A stretch of 64,000 nucleotides of DNA, taken from positions 744,001 through 808,000 of the forward strand of contig CAWJXK010000008.1 in assembly GCA_963846855.1 (NCBI GenBank), read 5' to 3'. The notes under the pieces are model-generated. The model saw nothing but the letters and a program-made list of their open reading frames with translations. It had not been told where the DNA came from and did not search any database. Position numbers and translations under genes: made by a program. The stretch is from CAIWHR01 sp963846855 (GTDB taxonomy: Bacteria > Pseudomonadota > Gammaproteobacteria > Burkholderiales > Casimicrobiaceae). Shown in pieces: positions 16,334-25,386 of this stretch; the stretch's first letter is position 1; every line of letters begins with the position of its first letter.

Positions 16334-18142
16334 ATGGCAACTCCAATTCCGGCCGCGCCCGCCGCCGCCGGCCCCAAGCCCAAGGCGCAAATCGCGCAGG
16401 ACCGCCGTCTGCGGCTCGAGGACGTCCTCAAGCTGATGGTCGCCGACGGGCTCGTGCCGGCGCACGAGGCCGACAAGCTCGCGCGCGCGCGGGACGGCCG
16501 TGGCGAGCATCCGCTCGAATTCATCGCGTCGAAGCGCTGGAAGGCCGCGAGTCCCCCGCACACGTTGCTCACGCTCGACTGGATCGTCGAGTGGCTGGCC
16601 GGCAAGCTCGGCGTGCCCTATCTCCATATCGACCCGCTGAAGATCGATCTCACGGCGGTCACGCAGACGATGTCGAACGCCTACGCCGAGCGCTTCCGCA
16701 TCCTCCCGGTGGAAGTCAACCGCTCGACCCTCACCGTCGCGACCGCCGAGCCGTTCATCCGGTCGTGGGCCGACGAGCTCGAGCCGATCCTGAAGCTCGA
16801 GGTGAAGCAGGTCTTCGCGAACCCGGTCGACATCCGGCGCTATCTCGGCGAGTTCTACAACCTCGCGCGCTCGATGAAGAAGGCGCAGGAGACCTCGAAG
16901 GGGCAGCTGTCGCTCGCCAGCAACTTCGAGCAGCTGGTCGAGCTCGGCCAGCGCGGCAATCTCGACGCCAACGACAGTCACGTCGTCCACATCGTCGACT
17001 GGCTGTGGCAATACGCGTTCGAGCAGCGCGCCTCCGATATCCACGTCGAGCCGCGCCGCGACGTGGGGCAGATCCGCTTTCGCATCGACGGCGTCCTGCA
17101 CTCGGTCTATGCGATACCCATCCCGGTCCTGATCGCGGTGACTTCGCGGATCAAGCTCCTGGCGCGGATGGAGATCGTCGAGAAGCGCCGCCCGCAGGAC
17201 GGGCGCATCAAGACGGTGATGCCCGACGGCAACGAGGTCGAGCTGCGGATCTCGACGATGCCGACGGCGTTCGGCGAGAAGGTCGTGATGCGCATCTTCA
17301 CGCCGGAAGTGCTGGTGCGCGATTTCACCGAGCTCGGCTTCACCAGCGACGACCGCGAGCGCTGGGAAAAGATGATCAAGGAGCCCAACGGCATCATCCT
17401 CGTCACCGGGCCGACCGGCTCCGGCAAGACGACGACGCTCTACTCGTCGCTGAAGCAGCTCGCGACGCCCGAAGTCAACGTCTGCACGATCGAGGACCCG
17501 ATCGAGATGATCGAGCCCATGTTCAATCAGATGCAGGTGCAGCCGATCATCGGCGTCGATTTCGCGCACGGCGTGCGCACGCTCATGCGGCAGGATCCCG
17601 ACATCATCATGGTGGGCGAAATCCGCGATCGCGACACCGCCGACATGGCGGTGCAGGCGGCGCTGACCGGCCACCTCGTGTTGTCCACGCTGCACACGAA
17701 TGACGCGCCGACCGCGGTGACGCGGATGATCGACCTCGGCATGCCGGCCTACCTCGTCAGCTCGACGATGCTGGGCGTCATGGCGCAGCGGCTGGTGCGA
17801 ACGCTTTGCCCGCACTGCAAGAAGCCCGGCGATCCACCGGAGGACGACGTCTGGCAGGCGATGACCTCGCCGTGGCGGGCCGAGAAGCCGGCGCAGGTGA
17901 TGATTCCGGTCGGCTGCCTCGAGTGCCGGATGACCGGATACCTCGGCCGCATCGGCCTCTACGAGATCATGCTGATGACGCCGGGGCTGCGCCGGCTCGT
18001 CACCACCAATCCCGACGACGCGCGGCTGCGCGATCAGGCGTTCAAGGACGGCATGAAGCCGTTGCGCGTGTCCGGCGCGATGAAGATCGCCGCGGGCATC
18101 ACGACGACCGAAGAGGTCGTCAAAGTCGCCCCGCTCGGCTGA
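16334..18142 (+). CDS. GspE/PulE/PilB-family secretion ATPase
   Basis: 602 residues. N-terminal MshEN/GspE_N-type domain (about 20-160), then the T2SS/T4P hexameric ATPase: ASDIHVEPR, Walker A GPTGSGKTT (359-367), Asp-box IEDPIEM, Walker B IMVGEIRDRDTA, His-box TGHLVLSTLHTNDAP and a tetra-cysteine zinc element (CPHC...CLEC). All catalytic parts are intact. No other type II secretion or type IV pilus genes are near, so it may serve a system elsewhere. Its stop codon is 2 bp from a MITE-like element. Confidence 0.92.
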   Translation: MATPIPAAPAAAGPKPKAQIAQDRRLRLEDVLKLMVADGLVPAHEADKLARARDGRGEHPLEFIASKRWKAASPPHTLLTLDWIVEWLAGKLGVPYLHIDPLKIDLTAVTQTMSNAYAERFRILPVEVNRSTLTVATAEPFIRSWADELEPILKLEVKQVFANPVDIRRYLGEFYNLARSMKKAQETSKGQLSLASNFEQLVELGQRGNLDANDSHVVHIVDWLWQYAFEQRASDIHVEPRRDVGQIRFRIDGVLHSVYAIPIPVLIAVTSRIKLLARMEIVEKRRPQDGRIKTVMPDGNEVELRISTMPTAFGEKVVMRIFTPEVLVRDFTELGFTSDDRERWEKMIKEPNGIILVTGPTGSGKTTTLYSSLKQLATPEVNVCTIEDPIEMIEPMFNQMQVQPIIGVDFAHGVRTLMRQDPDIIMVGEIRDRDTADMAVQAALTGHLVLSTLHTNDAPTAVTRMIDLGMPAYLVSSTMLGVMAQRLVRTLCPHCKKPGDPPEDDVWQAMTSPWRAEKPAQVMIPVGCLECRMTGYLGRIGLYEIMLMTPGLRRLVTTNPDDARLRDQAFKDGMKPLRVSGAMKIAAGITTTEEVVKVAPLG

Positions 18143-18144
18143 AG

Positions 18145-18455
18145 GGAACCTCTGAACAAGTCCCACGCGGTTGCGCTGCAGCGCCAAATGCGGATGCATG
18201 CCTCAGTTGGCAAATGAGGCGCGACGAAGGTCGTAGTCCACACTACGATGCCGAGGAGCGCGGCAAAGCAGGCGCCGCATTTGGCAGCAGCCCGAAGGGG
18301 CGGGACTTTTCGGGCGGTCTGCTCATTTTGGTAACTGAGCGCGAGGCTTGCGGAAGGGGGCCGGCCATTAGCTTCGCCTCGCCTCATTTGGCAACTGAGG
18401 CATCCCATCCCGAAAAGTCTCCGCCGCAATCGCGGGCGACTTGTTCAGAGGTTCC
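18145..18455. mobile_element. 311-bp MITE-like element with terminal inverted repeats
   Basis: A perfect 18-bp inverted repeat GGAACCTCTGAACAAGTC bounds the segment (18145-18162 and 18438-18455), extending imperfectly to about 34 bp. Sub-terminal inverted copies of CTCA(G/T)TTGGCAA(A/C)TGAG lie near 18202 and 18388, with a related copy near 18326, and GACTTTTCGGG (about 18304) is matched by CCCGAAAAGTC (about 18411). No transposase is encoded. No convincing target-site duplication was seen. The features fit a non-autonomous transposable element inserted between the GspE-like gene and gtrA. Confidence 0.75.
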
Positions 18456-18471
18456 TTAGCGTGCGCCGCGG

Positions 18472-18957
18472 ATGCAGGCGGCTCGGTCCGCGCCCCGTTC
18501 GCGTCCCGGCCGGATCGCGGCGACGCAGATGACGGGGTTGCCGAGGACGTTTGGCGAGGAGTTTTCCGCCTATCTGATCGTAAGCCTGCTGGCGCTCGGC
18601 GTCGACGTGCTGATCCTCTATCTTCTCGCCGGCGTGCTCGCGCTGGACAAGCCGCTCTCGGCGGCGGTCGCGTACCTCGCGGGTCTCTTCCTCCACTACC
18701 GTCTCGCCATATCGCGGGTGTTCGCCTATCGCCGCTACGCGCAGCAGCAGGGGCGCGAGCTCGCCGGTTACGTGCTCACCGGATTCATCGGCGTCGCGTC
18801 GAGCTATCTCATCGTGCTCGCGGGGACCCGGCTGCAGATGGGGCTCGCGGTGTCGAAGGCGATCGCCGTCGTCGTCGCGTTCGGACTCACGTATGTCACG
18901 CGGCGCTGGCTTTTGTTCTCGCGCGACGCGAAGACCCGCGTGCCGCCGCCGCAATGA
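18472..18957 (+). CDS. GtrA-like membrane protein
   Basis: 161 residues with four predicted transmembrane helices, the GtrA/DPMS fold. GtrA-type proteins are thought to flip or help transfer polyprenyl-linked sugars. The conserved HYRLAISRVFAYRR-like loop and TYVTRRWLLFS end are present. The stop overlaps the start of the FAD oxidoreductase (ATGA), a coupling seen in other genomes. An internal Met at 18532 (MTGLPRTFG) is an alternative start. Confidence 0.85.
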   Translation: MQAARSAPRSRPGRIAATQMTGLPRTFGEEFSAYLIVSLLALGVDVLILYLLAGVLALDKPLSAAVAYLAGLFLHYRLAISRVFAYRRYAQQQGRELAGYVLTGFIGVASSYLIVLAGTRLQMGLAVSKAIAVVVAFGLTYVTRRWLLFSRDAKTRVPPPQ

Positions 18958-20546
18958 CGAAGACCGTGCTCATCATCGGCGCCGGTCCTGCGGGGCTCAC
19001 GGCCGCGCTCGAGCTCCTGCGCCGGTCGGGCGAGTTCACGCCGATCGTCGTCGAGACGCTCGATCAGGTCGGCGGGCTCGCCCGCACGGTCCGCCATCAC
19101 GGCAACCGGATGGACATCGGCGGGCACCGGTTCTTCTCGAAGGTGGATTGGGTCATGGACTGGTGGCGCGAGATCCTTCCGGTGCCCGCCGAGATGAGCA
19201 CGTTCGTACCCGTGCGCGACCCGTCAGCGAATCTCGACGCCGCGGATGCGCTCGCCGAACGCGCACCCGAGAAGTCGATGCTGCTGCGTCCGCGCCTGTC
19301 GCGCATCTATTACCTGCGTCGCTTCTTCGATTATCCGATCAGCCTCAGCGTTCGCACGCTGCGCAATCTCGGGCCGGTACGGATCGTCAAGACGGGCGTG
19401 AGCTACCTGCGGGCGTCGCTGTTTCCGATCCGGCCCGAAAAGAACCTCGAGGATTTCTTCATCAACCGTTTCGGGCGCCAGCTCTACCTCACGTTCTTCA
19501 AGGATTACACCGAGAAGGTTTGGGGCGTGCAGTGCGACCGGATCAGCCCCGAATGGGGCGCGCAGCGGATCAAGGGACTCTCGATCACGCGGGCGATCGC
19601 GCACGCGCTTCGCAAGATGGCGAAGGGCGTCTCCGGCGACGTGGGGCAGAAGGGCGTCGAGACGAGCCTGATCGAGAAATTCCTGTATCCGAAGCTCGGC
19701 CCCGGGCAGATGTGGGAGACGGTCGCCGACACCGTCACGTCGATGGGTGGCCGCGTGCTGCTCTCGACGAAGCTTGTTCGCCTGACGCGATCCGGCGAGC
19801 GCATCACCGGCGCCGTCTGCGAGGACACTGTTACCGGCGAGCGACGCGAGTTCGCGTGCGATGCGGTGATCTCCAGCATGGCACTCAAGGACTTCGCGCT
19901 CGCCCTCGATCCGCCGCCGCCTGACGACGTGCTCGAAATCGCCACGGGACTCGCCTATCGCGACTTCATCACCGTCGGCGTCCTGCTGGCGCGCCTCCTG
20001 CCCAACGCGCATGTGCGGCGCGGCTTTTCCAACAACATGTTCCCGGACACCTGGATCTACGTGCAGGAGAGCGACGTCAAGGTCGGCCGCCTGCAGATCT
20101 TCAACAACTGGAGCCCGGCGATGGTCGCCGACCGCGCGAAGATCTGGATCGGCATGGAATATTTCTGCAACGAAGGCGACGAGCTGTGGCGCCGCTCCGA
20201 GGCCGAGCTCGCATCGCTCGCGGTCGAGGAGCTCGCGCGGCTCGATCTCGCTGCCGCCGCCGACGTCCTCGACGTCAGGGTGCTCAAGGTCGAGAAGGCG
20301 TATCCCGCGTATTTCGGCGCGTACGATCGCTTCGACGCGCTGCGCGCCTGGCTCGACGGCATCGCGAATCTGTACCCCGTCGGACGCAACGGCATGCACC
20401 GATACAACAACCAGGACCACTCGATGGTGAGCGCCAGGCTCGCCGTCGATTGCATCCTCGATCCATCGCTCGCGAAGACCGCGATCTGGGCGGTCAACGT
20501 CGAGCAGGAATACCACGAGGAAACGAAGGCGCGCACCGCGGAGTGA
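18954..20546 (+). CDS. FAD/NAD(P)-dependent oxidoreductase (UDP-galactopyranose mutase/amine-oxidase fold)
   Basis: 530 residues. An N-terminal FAD-binding Rossmann motif GAGPAGLTAALELL (8-21) and the motif VGGLARTV, DIGGHRFFSK are typical of the protoporphyrinogen oxidase/UDP-galactopyranose mutase group. The C-terminal part has YPVGRNGMHRYNNQDHSM, another hallmark of this subgroup. Substrate unknown; sugar or polyprenyl metabolism is suggested by the coupled GtrA gene. The start ATG at 18954 overlaps the gtrA stop; the longer frame upstream is not coding. Confidence 0.85.
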   Translation: MTKTVLIIGAGPAGLTAALELLRRSGEFTPIVVETLDQVGGLARTVRHHGNRMDIGGHRFFSKVDWVMDWWREILPVPAEMSTFVPVRDPSANLDAADALAERAPEKSMLLRPRLSRIYYLRRFFDYPISLSVRTLRNLGPVRIVKTGVSYLRASLFPIRPEKNLEDFFINRFGRQLYLTFFKDYTEKVWGVQCDRISPEWGAQRIKGLSITRAIAHALRKMAKGVSGDVGQKGVETSLIEKFLYPKLGPGQMWETVADTVTSMGGRVLLSTKLVRLTRSGERITGAVCEDTVTGERREFACDAVISSMALKDFALALDPPPPDDVLEIATGLAYRDFITVGVLLARLLPNAHVRRGFSNNMFPDTWIYVQESDVKVGRLQIFNNWSPAMVADRAKIWIGMEYFCNEGDELWRRSEAELASLAVEELARLDLAAAADVLDVRVLKVEKAYPAYFGAYDRFDALRAWLDGIANLYPVGRNGMHRYNNQDHSMVSARLAVDCILDPSLAKTAIWAVNVEQEYHEETKARTAE

Positions 20547-20574
20547 AGCTGCGCATGCGGAGCCAATCGTCGGC

Positions 20575-22209
20575 TCAGAACGGCGGCAGGCACCCCGCGG
20601 CGTCGAAGTTCCGTCGCGCGGCGGATCGCCACTCATCGACATTGCCGGCCAGCGCGGGGGCGGCAGGCGTCAGCGGGACGAATGCCGCCACTGACGCGTT
20701 CCAGCAATAGAGCCCGAGAAAGCCCGCAGCGTCGAAGTGCCGCGACGGTTTGAGCGTCGCGACGGCGCCCCCTCGCAGGTAGCCCGGCCACGCGCCGAAC
20801 CCCGAGCTCGTCATCCCGGCCATGCGGTCGAGATAGCCGATGTGCTGCGTCGGCCGCATCACGATGCCGCCCTGCGCGTTCCGCGCGAAGGGCGCGATCC
20901 CGTAATGATCGGGCAGATAGAGCGCGGCATACTGATCGTCGCCGATCGCGCCGGCCATGCGCGGGACGCCGGCAACGATGGCGCTCATCTGCCGCGCGGC
21001 GTCGTGCCATGCCTCCAGGCTGTGCCACTGGCCGACCAGCATGACCAGCACGAAGGCGATGCCCATCAGCAGTGGCGATGCGGTTCGCGCGAGCAGCAGA
21101 CCGATGGCCAGCGAGAAATACATCCAGCCGACATAGAGATTGCGCGCCCCTTCGCCATTCTCCGGGGCGATGGAAAACGAAAGGGCGGGCGCGGCGGCGT
21201 AGGCGAGTGCGGAGGCCAGAACCGCAATCGCAAGCGCGCTGGATGCAGAAGGCGCGTAATGGCGCGCCCGCCACCACGACGCCAGGCACAGCGCGAGCAA
21301 GGCGGCGGCGGCGATGCTCCAGAGGATGTCCGCGGAGCCCAGCGTTCCGTGAACGATGAACCGCACCGTGGCGACTCGCGTCGCGAATTCCGCGAGGCTC
21401 GCGGGCAGTGTCGAATCCGGATAGACCTTCCACAGCGAGCCGAACAACATCGCGCGCAAGCCGAGATAGGCGCCGAGCACGAGCCACGTGGGCCACGTCT
21501 CGCGCAGCGCGAAGCGCAGACGGCCGATTAGGCCGTTCTCGGCAGAAATGCCGGCCAGGGAGCCCGCCGCGAAGCAGAGAAAGGTCGCGATCGCCGGCAG
21601 CGGCATCGCGCTTTCCTTCGAAAGCAACGCACAGGCGAGCCACACGAGGCGCAGCCGGCGTTCCCACAACGGCACGGGGCGGGCGCCGAAGGGCAGCGTC
21701 GACAGGTACAACAGGCTGAAGAGGCACGCGAGGAGGTCGAATCGTCCGACCGGCCAGAACGACACCTCGCCAGCGAACGGAAACGCGGCGAGCACGCTCG
21801 CGGCGATCAAGCCGGCCGCGGTTGCGTCCGGTGCCCTCGGCCCGAGCCAGCGCGCCGCGACAACGAAGGCGAGCGCGGCGTTGACGCCGTGCAGGATCAG
21901 ATTGGTGACGTGCCATCCGGTCGCGTTCGCGCCGTAGGCAATCCAGTCGAGGACGTAGGTTGCGAAGGCCAGCGGACGATAGGCGTAGTTGCCGCTGCCG
22001 AGCGGCAGGTAGAACCGGGAGAGCGTCCACGACCACAGCGTGCCGCGCTCCGACGCATCGTGGATCCAGCCGAGATGCGCATAATCGTCGCTCAGGAATG
22101 CGCCGCCGATCCCGCGCAGATGGGCAACCAGCACGACGGCGAGCGCTGCGGCGAGCAGCAGAAGGGCCGCTCGACGCGAACCCGAGGATGTTGGCGGAAT
22201 TGACGACAT
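20575..22209 (-). CDS. Polytopic membrane protein, GT-C glycosyltransferase-like
   Basis: 544 residues with roughly ten transmembrane helices in the first 400, then a soluble C-terminal domain of about 140 residues. The first periplasmic loop contains LSDDYAHLGW, an acidic pair after TM1 as in GT-C enzymes (PMT, ArnT). Further loops carry YRPLAFATYVLDW and PVGRFDLLA. No closer family could be assigned. Start ATG at 22209 (MSSIPPTSSG) places a short polar N-terminus before TM1; the longer frame upstream is unlikely. It is convergent with the FAD oxidoreductase. Confidence 0.6.
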   Translation of the reverse strand: MSSIPPTSSGSRRAALLLLAAALAVVLVAHLRGIGGAFLSDDYAHLGWIHDASERGTLWSWTLSRFYLPLGSGNYAYRPLAFATYVLDWIAYGANATGWHVTNLILHGVNAALAFVVAARWLGPRAPDATAAGLIAASVLAAFPFAGEVSFWPVGRFDLLACLFSLLYLSTLPFGARPVPLWERRLRLVWLACALLSKESAMPLPAIATFLCFAAGSLAGISAENGLIGRLRFALRETWPTWLVLGAYLGLRAMLFGSLWKVYPDSTLPASLAEFATRVATVRFIVHGTLGSADILWSIAAAALLALCLASWWRARHYAPSASSALAIAVLASALAYAAAPALSFSIAPENGEGARNLYVGWMYFSLAIGLLLARTASPLLMGIAFVLVMLVGQWHSLEAWHDAARQMSAIVAGVPRMAGAIGDDQYAALYLPDHYGIAPFARNAQGGIVMRPTQHIGYLDRMAGMTSSGFGAWPGYLRGGAVATLKPSRHFDAAGFLGLYCWNASVAAFVPLTPAAPALAGNVDEWRSAARRNFDAAGCLPPF

Positions 22210-22301
22210 CGGGGCAGGTGTGTCGGACGTTCTGACACGCGCATATTGTCGCATGTTCGAATGCGGCGGAACTTGCGTGGCCGTCCGCGTGCCGCAACGC
22301 A

Positions 22302-22332
22302 TTGCGCCGGAGACGGGCGCGCCTCGTATAAT
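22302..22332 (+). promoter_or_regulatory. Probable promoter of the cytochrome b561 gene
   Basis: A perfect TATAAT at 22327-22332 with TTGCGC at 22302-22307 (19-bp spacer, long). Initiation near 22339 would leave only about 10 nt before the first ATG at 22350, so translation may begin at the ATG at 22365 instead. Confidence 0.45.
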
Positions 22333-22349
22333 CGGCATATCCCCAAGAA

Positions 22350-22907
22350 ATGATGGATAGCACGATGACGACCCAAGACGCGCGCCTGCGCTATAGCGCG
22401 ATGGCGCAAATCCTGCATTGGACGACAGCCCTCCTGGTCGTGATCACGTTCGTGTACGGTCCGGGCGGATCGGAGCAGCGGGTCTATTCGGCCGCGAAGG
22501 ACTTCGATCGGCAATTGCACGAAACGCTTGGCCTCTGCGTATTCGTGCTGACGCTGGTCCGGCTCGGCTGGCGCGCGTTCGACGCGGCACCGGAGGATCC
22601 GCCGATGGCGCGATGGATGCACCAAGCAGCGATGGTTGTGCGGTGGGCGCTTTTCGTGTTGCTGCTCGCGGTTCCCATGACGGCCATCACGGGCGCCTGG
22701 CTCGAAGGGCACCCGCTCACGTTGCTCTCCGACTTCCGCATCGGGCCGCTGCTGCCCGAGGCACGCGCCGTCGGCAGCGCGATCGCGTCGATCCACACAT
22801 GGCTCGGGGACACCATCCTGTGGGTCGCGGGCGTGCACGCTGCGGCCGCGCTGGTTCATCATTTCGTGCTGCGCGATCGCGTGCTGCGCTCCATGCTGCC
22901 AGGCTGA
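22350..22907 (+). CDS. Cytochrome b561-family membrane protein
   Basis: 185 residues, four transmembrane helices, prokaryotic cytochrome b561/YceJ family. Heme-ligand histidines are seen in QILHWTTAL (TM1), LHETLGLCVF (TM2), HTWLGD (TM3/4) and VHHFVLRD. It probably passes electrons between quinone and a periplasmic acceptor, or detoxifies superoxide at the membrane as CybB does. MTTQDARLRYS (Met6) may be the real start given the close promoter. Confidence 0.88.
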   Translation: MMDSTMTTQDARLRYSAMAQILHWTTALLVVITFVYGPGGSEQRVYSAAKDFDRQLHETLGLCVFVLTLVRLGWRAFDAAPEDPPMARWMHQAAMVVRWALFVLLLAVPMTAITGAWLEGHPLTLLSDFRIGPLLPEARAVGSAIASIHTWLGDTILWVAGVHAAAALVHHFVLRDRVLRSMLPG

Positions 22908-23276
22908 ACGCTGCGTCCATCGCGCACGCAAGTCGATACCGGCGACCCGCCGAGTTGGCCACAACGCTGCGCCGCCACGGGTGGCGGAACTCGCAGGGGC
23001 CTGTTGACTCTTTCGCCGCCGAGGCGAATTGAATGTGAAGCATTCTCGCCTGCGCGCAAGGTTCGCAATTCGTCGTGCGGCATCGCGCGCAGCGGCAGCG
23101 TGTGCCACGTGGCGGCAGGACTTCGCCGCGGCATTCGGCCGCGTCCCCGGGCGAGTGTTCTGGCACGTCAATTGCTGATTCTTCGATGACGGCGGATGAA
23201 AAGCGATTCGCTGGATGCAATGATTCTGCGGATGTGTCCGGCATGGCCATGGCTCGCTCCGGACGAAAGGCTCCCC
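22908..23276. other. 369-bp intergenic region before the signalling cluster
   Basis: No recognisable gene on either strand. A TTGACT at about 23004 could be a -35 box, but no good -10 follows at normal spacing. The final 20 bp carry the ribosome-binding site (GAAAGG) of the response regulator. Confidence 0.4.
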
Positions 23277-23816
23277 ATGTCGAATCTTCTCATCGTCGAC
23301 GACGAACCGAACGTTCTCAACGCGTTGCGGCGCATGTGCATGAACCAGGCGGCGGTTCCGGCGATTTCCGAGCCCCACGTCACGACTTTCACATCACCCC
23401 ACGCGGCGGTCGATCATGTCCGCCACCATCACGTGGATCTCGTCATCTCCGACTACCGGATGCCCGAGATGGACGGCGCGAGCTTTCTGATGATGGTGAA
23501 GAAGCTCAATCCTGACGCGGCGCGAATCATGCTCTCGGCATTCACCGACCTTGACGGGATCGTTCGCGCGATCAACGACGCGGGGATCATCCGCTTTGTA
23601 GCGAAGCCGTGGACCGACACGGATCTGCGCACCACGATCATCCAGGCGCTCGAGCACCGGCACCTCGCGCTCGAGAACCGAATGCTGGCCGACAAGGTGC
23701 GTCTGCAGCACGGCGTCATCTCGAGGCAGCAACTCGAGCTCGAGCGACTCGAGGCCGAGACTCCGGGCATCACCCACGTCCACTGGTCCGAGGACGGCGG
23801 CGTCCTGCTCGAATAG
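23277..23816 (+). CDS. CheY-like response regulator with helical tail
   Basis: 179 residues. Receiver domain with acidic pair Asp8/Asp9, phospho-acceptor Asp59 in ISDYRMPEMDG, and the Lys of FVAKPW. The receiver resembles those of RpfG-type regulators, but no HD-GYP or DNA-binding output follows; the last 45 residues form a Glu/Leu-rich helix (HLALENRMLADKV). ATG at 23277 has a GAAAGG ribosome-binding site. It probably works with the histidine kinase 32 bp downstream. Confidence 0.85.
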   Translation: MSNLLIVDDEPNVLNALRRMCMNQAAVPAISEPHVTTFTSPHAAVDHVRHHHVDLVISDYRMPEMDGASFLMMVKKLNPDAARIMLSAFTDLDGIVRAINDAGIIRFVAKPWTDTDLRTTIIQALEHRHLALENRMLADKVRLQHGVISRQQLELERLEAETPGITHVHWSEDGGVLLE

Positions 23817-23848
23817 CAGCTACGCCTCAGCGTCCCGTTGCGACCGTC

Positions 23849-25351
23849 ATGAAACGATCGTCCGCTTCGAAGTCCCGCGGCGCAGTGGCCGCGGCTCGCG
23901 CGCCGGTTTCGGTCGCCGCGAACGGGCTCAACGATTTCCCCTGGGTCTACGCGCTCTACGAGCTCGGCCAATCGGCGGCCGCGGGCGTCGATCCGCTGCA
24001 GGTGCAGCAGGACATCCTGCTGCACATCGTGTCGGGCCTCGGCGCGGAAAGCGGCTCGATCGCGATGATCGTTGACGGAACCGGCGACCTCCTCGAGATC
24101 GTCGCCGGAACCGACCTTCCGCCGGGCGTGCTCGGCAGCAAGCTGCCGCGGGGCATGGGTGTTTTCGGGCACGTGATCGCAACCGGCGAGGCGCTTCTCA
24201 TCAATGGCGACGCCGCGCAGACCGGCCTCCCGATCCAGCTGCACGAGCGACGCGATCGCGCGACTCGATCGGCGATGTGTTGGCCGCTGCGGGTGCACGA
24301 GCGGACGATCGGCGCGCTCGCGGTGAACCGACCGGCCGGGATGCCGCGTTACACCGTCACGGACCTCGACCGCGGCCAGGTGCTGGTGAGTCTGCTTGCA
24401 TTGGTCATGGCGAACCACCGGATGCACGTCGAGCGCGAGACGCGGCTGCTGGAGCTCTCGACGCTGAACGCGGCCATGCAGCGGATGAACTCGGCGCTCG
24501 AGGAAGCGCAGGACCAGGTGATCCAGACCGAAAAGCTCGCGTCGATCGGCCAGATGTCCGCGGGTGTCGCGCACGAGATCAACAATCCGATCGGGTTCGT
24601 GATTTCCAATCTCGACACGCTCGAATCCTATGTCGGCCAGCTGCTCGGCCTGACCGAGGCCTGCGTCGAAGTCGCGCGCGGCGAGGCAGCGACCGATCCT
24701 CTCGCCGAGGCCCGCGCTCGTGCGACCGCGCTTCACGAGAAGATCGACCTCGATTTCCTGCGCACCGACATCGCCGCGCTGATCGCCGAATCGCGCGATG
24801 GGCTCGCGCGCATCCGCGCCATCGTCCAGGACCTCAAGACCTTTGCGCGCGGCAGCGCCGACGAGACATGGGAGATGGTCGACCTCCGCGCGATCCTCGA
24901 CAGCACGCTCAACATCGTGCGCAACGAAATCAAGTACAAGGCCCAGATCGAAACGCGTTACGGCTCGCTCCCGGAGGTCGAGGCACTGCCGCAGCGGCTG
25001 AACCAGGTGTTCCTCAACCTTCTCGTCAATGCCGCCCAGTCGATTGCCGACAAGGGAAGGATCACCATCGCGACCGGAAGCACGGGCGAGGAAGCCTGGA
25101 TCTCCGTCGAGGACACCGGCTGCGGCATTCCCAAAGCCAACGTCAATCGCATCTTCGAGCCGTTCTTCACGACCAAGCCGGTCGGGCAGGGCACGGGGCT
25201 CGGCCTGTCGGTGACGTATTCGATCGTGCGCAAACACGGCGGCTCGATCGAGGTCGACAGCGAGGTCGGGCGCGGGAGCCGCTTTACGGTCCGCCTGCCG
25301 CTTCGGCAGGCACTTCAGAGCCATCCGGCGGCAGCGCTGGCCGCCGCCTGA
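23849..25351 (+). CDS. Soluble GAF-domain sensor histidine kinase
   Basis: 500 residues and no transmembrane helix. A GAF domain (about 45-205; GSIAMIVD, GMGVFGHVIATGE, CWPLRVHERTIGAL) is followed by a coiled segment, then the dimerisation helix with phospho-acceptor His242 in GVAHEINNPIGF. The HATPase domain has an N-box (NQVFLNLLVNAAQSI), DTGCGIP and a GTGLGLSV G2 box. HEINNPIG is typical of NtrB-like and ZraS-like orthodox kinases. It is encoded directly after a CheY-like regulator. The start is the ATG at 23849; earlier in-frame codons overlap the regulator. Confidence 0.9.
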   Translation: MKRSSASKSRGAVAAARAPVSVAANGLNDFPWVYALYELGQSAAAGVDPLQVQQDILLHIVSGLGAESGSIAMIVDGTGDLLEIVAGTDLPPGVLGSKLPRGMGVFGHVIATGEALLINGDAAQTGLPIQLHERRDRATRSAMCWPLRVHERTIGALAVNRPAGMPRYTVTDLDRGQVLVSLLALVMANHRMHVERETRLLELSTLNAAMQRMNSALEEAQDQVIQTEKLASIGQMSAGVAHEINNPIGFVISNLDTLESYVGQLLGLTEACVEVARGEAATDPLAEARARATALHEKIDLDFLRTDIAALIAESRDGLARIRAIVQDLKTFARGSADETWEMVDLRAILDSTLNIVRNEIKYKAQIETRYGSLPEVEALPQRLNQVFLNLLVNAAQSIADKGRITIATGSTGEEAWISVEDTGCGIPKANVNRIFEPFFTTKPVGQGTGLGLSVTYSIVRKHGGSIEVDSEVGRGSRFTVRLPLRQALQSHPAAALAAA

Positions 25352-25386
25352 CCGGCGCTCGCGCGAGCGGGAACGATCCGCGGGTT

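Noticed and set aside
16250..18199. 649-residue open frame antisense to the GspE-like ATPase
   Set aside because: His/Arg/Asp-rich shadow translation; the plus-strand ATPase is unambiguous.
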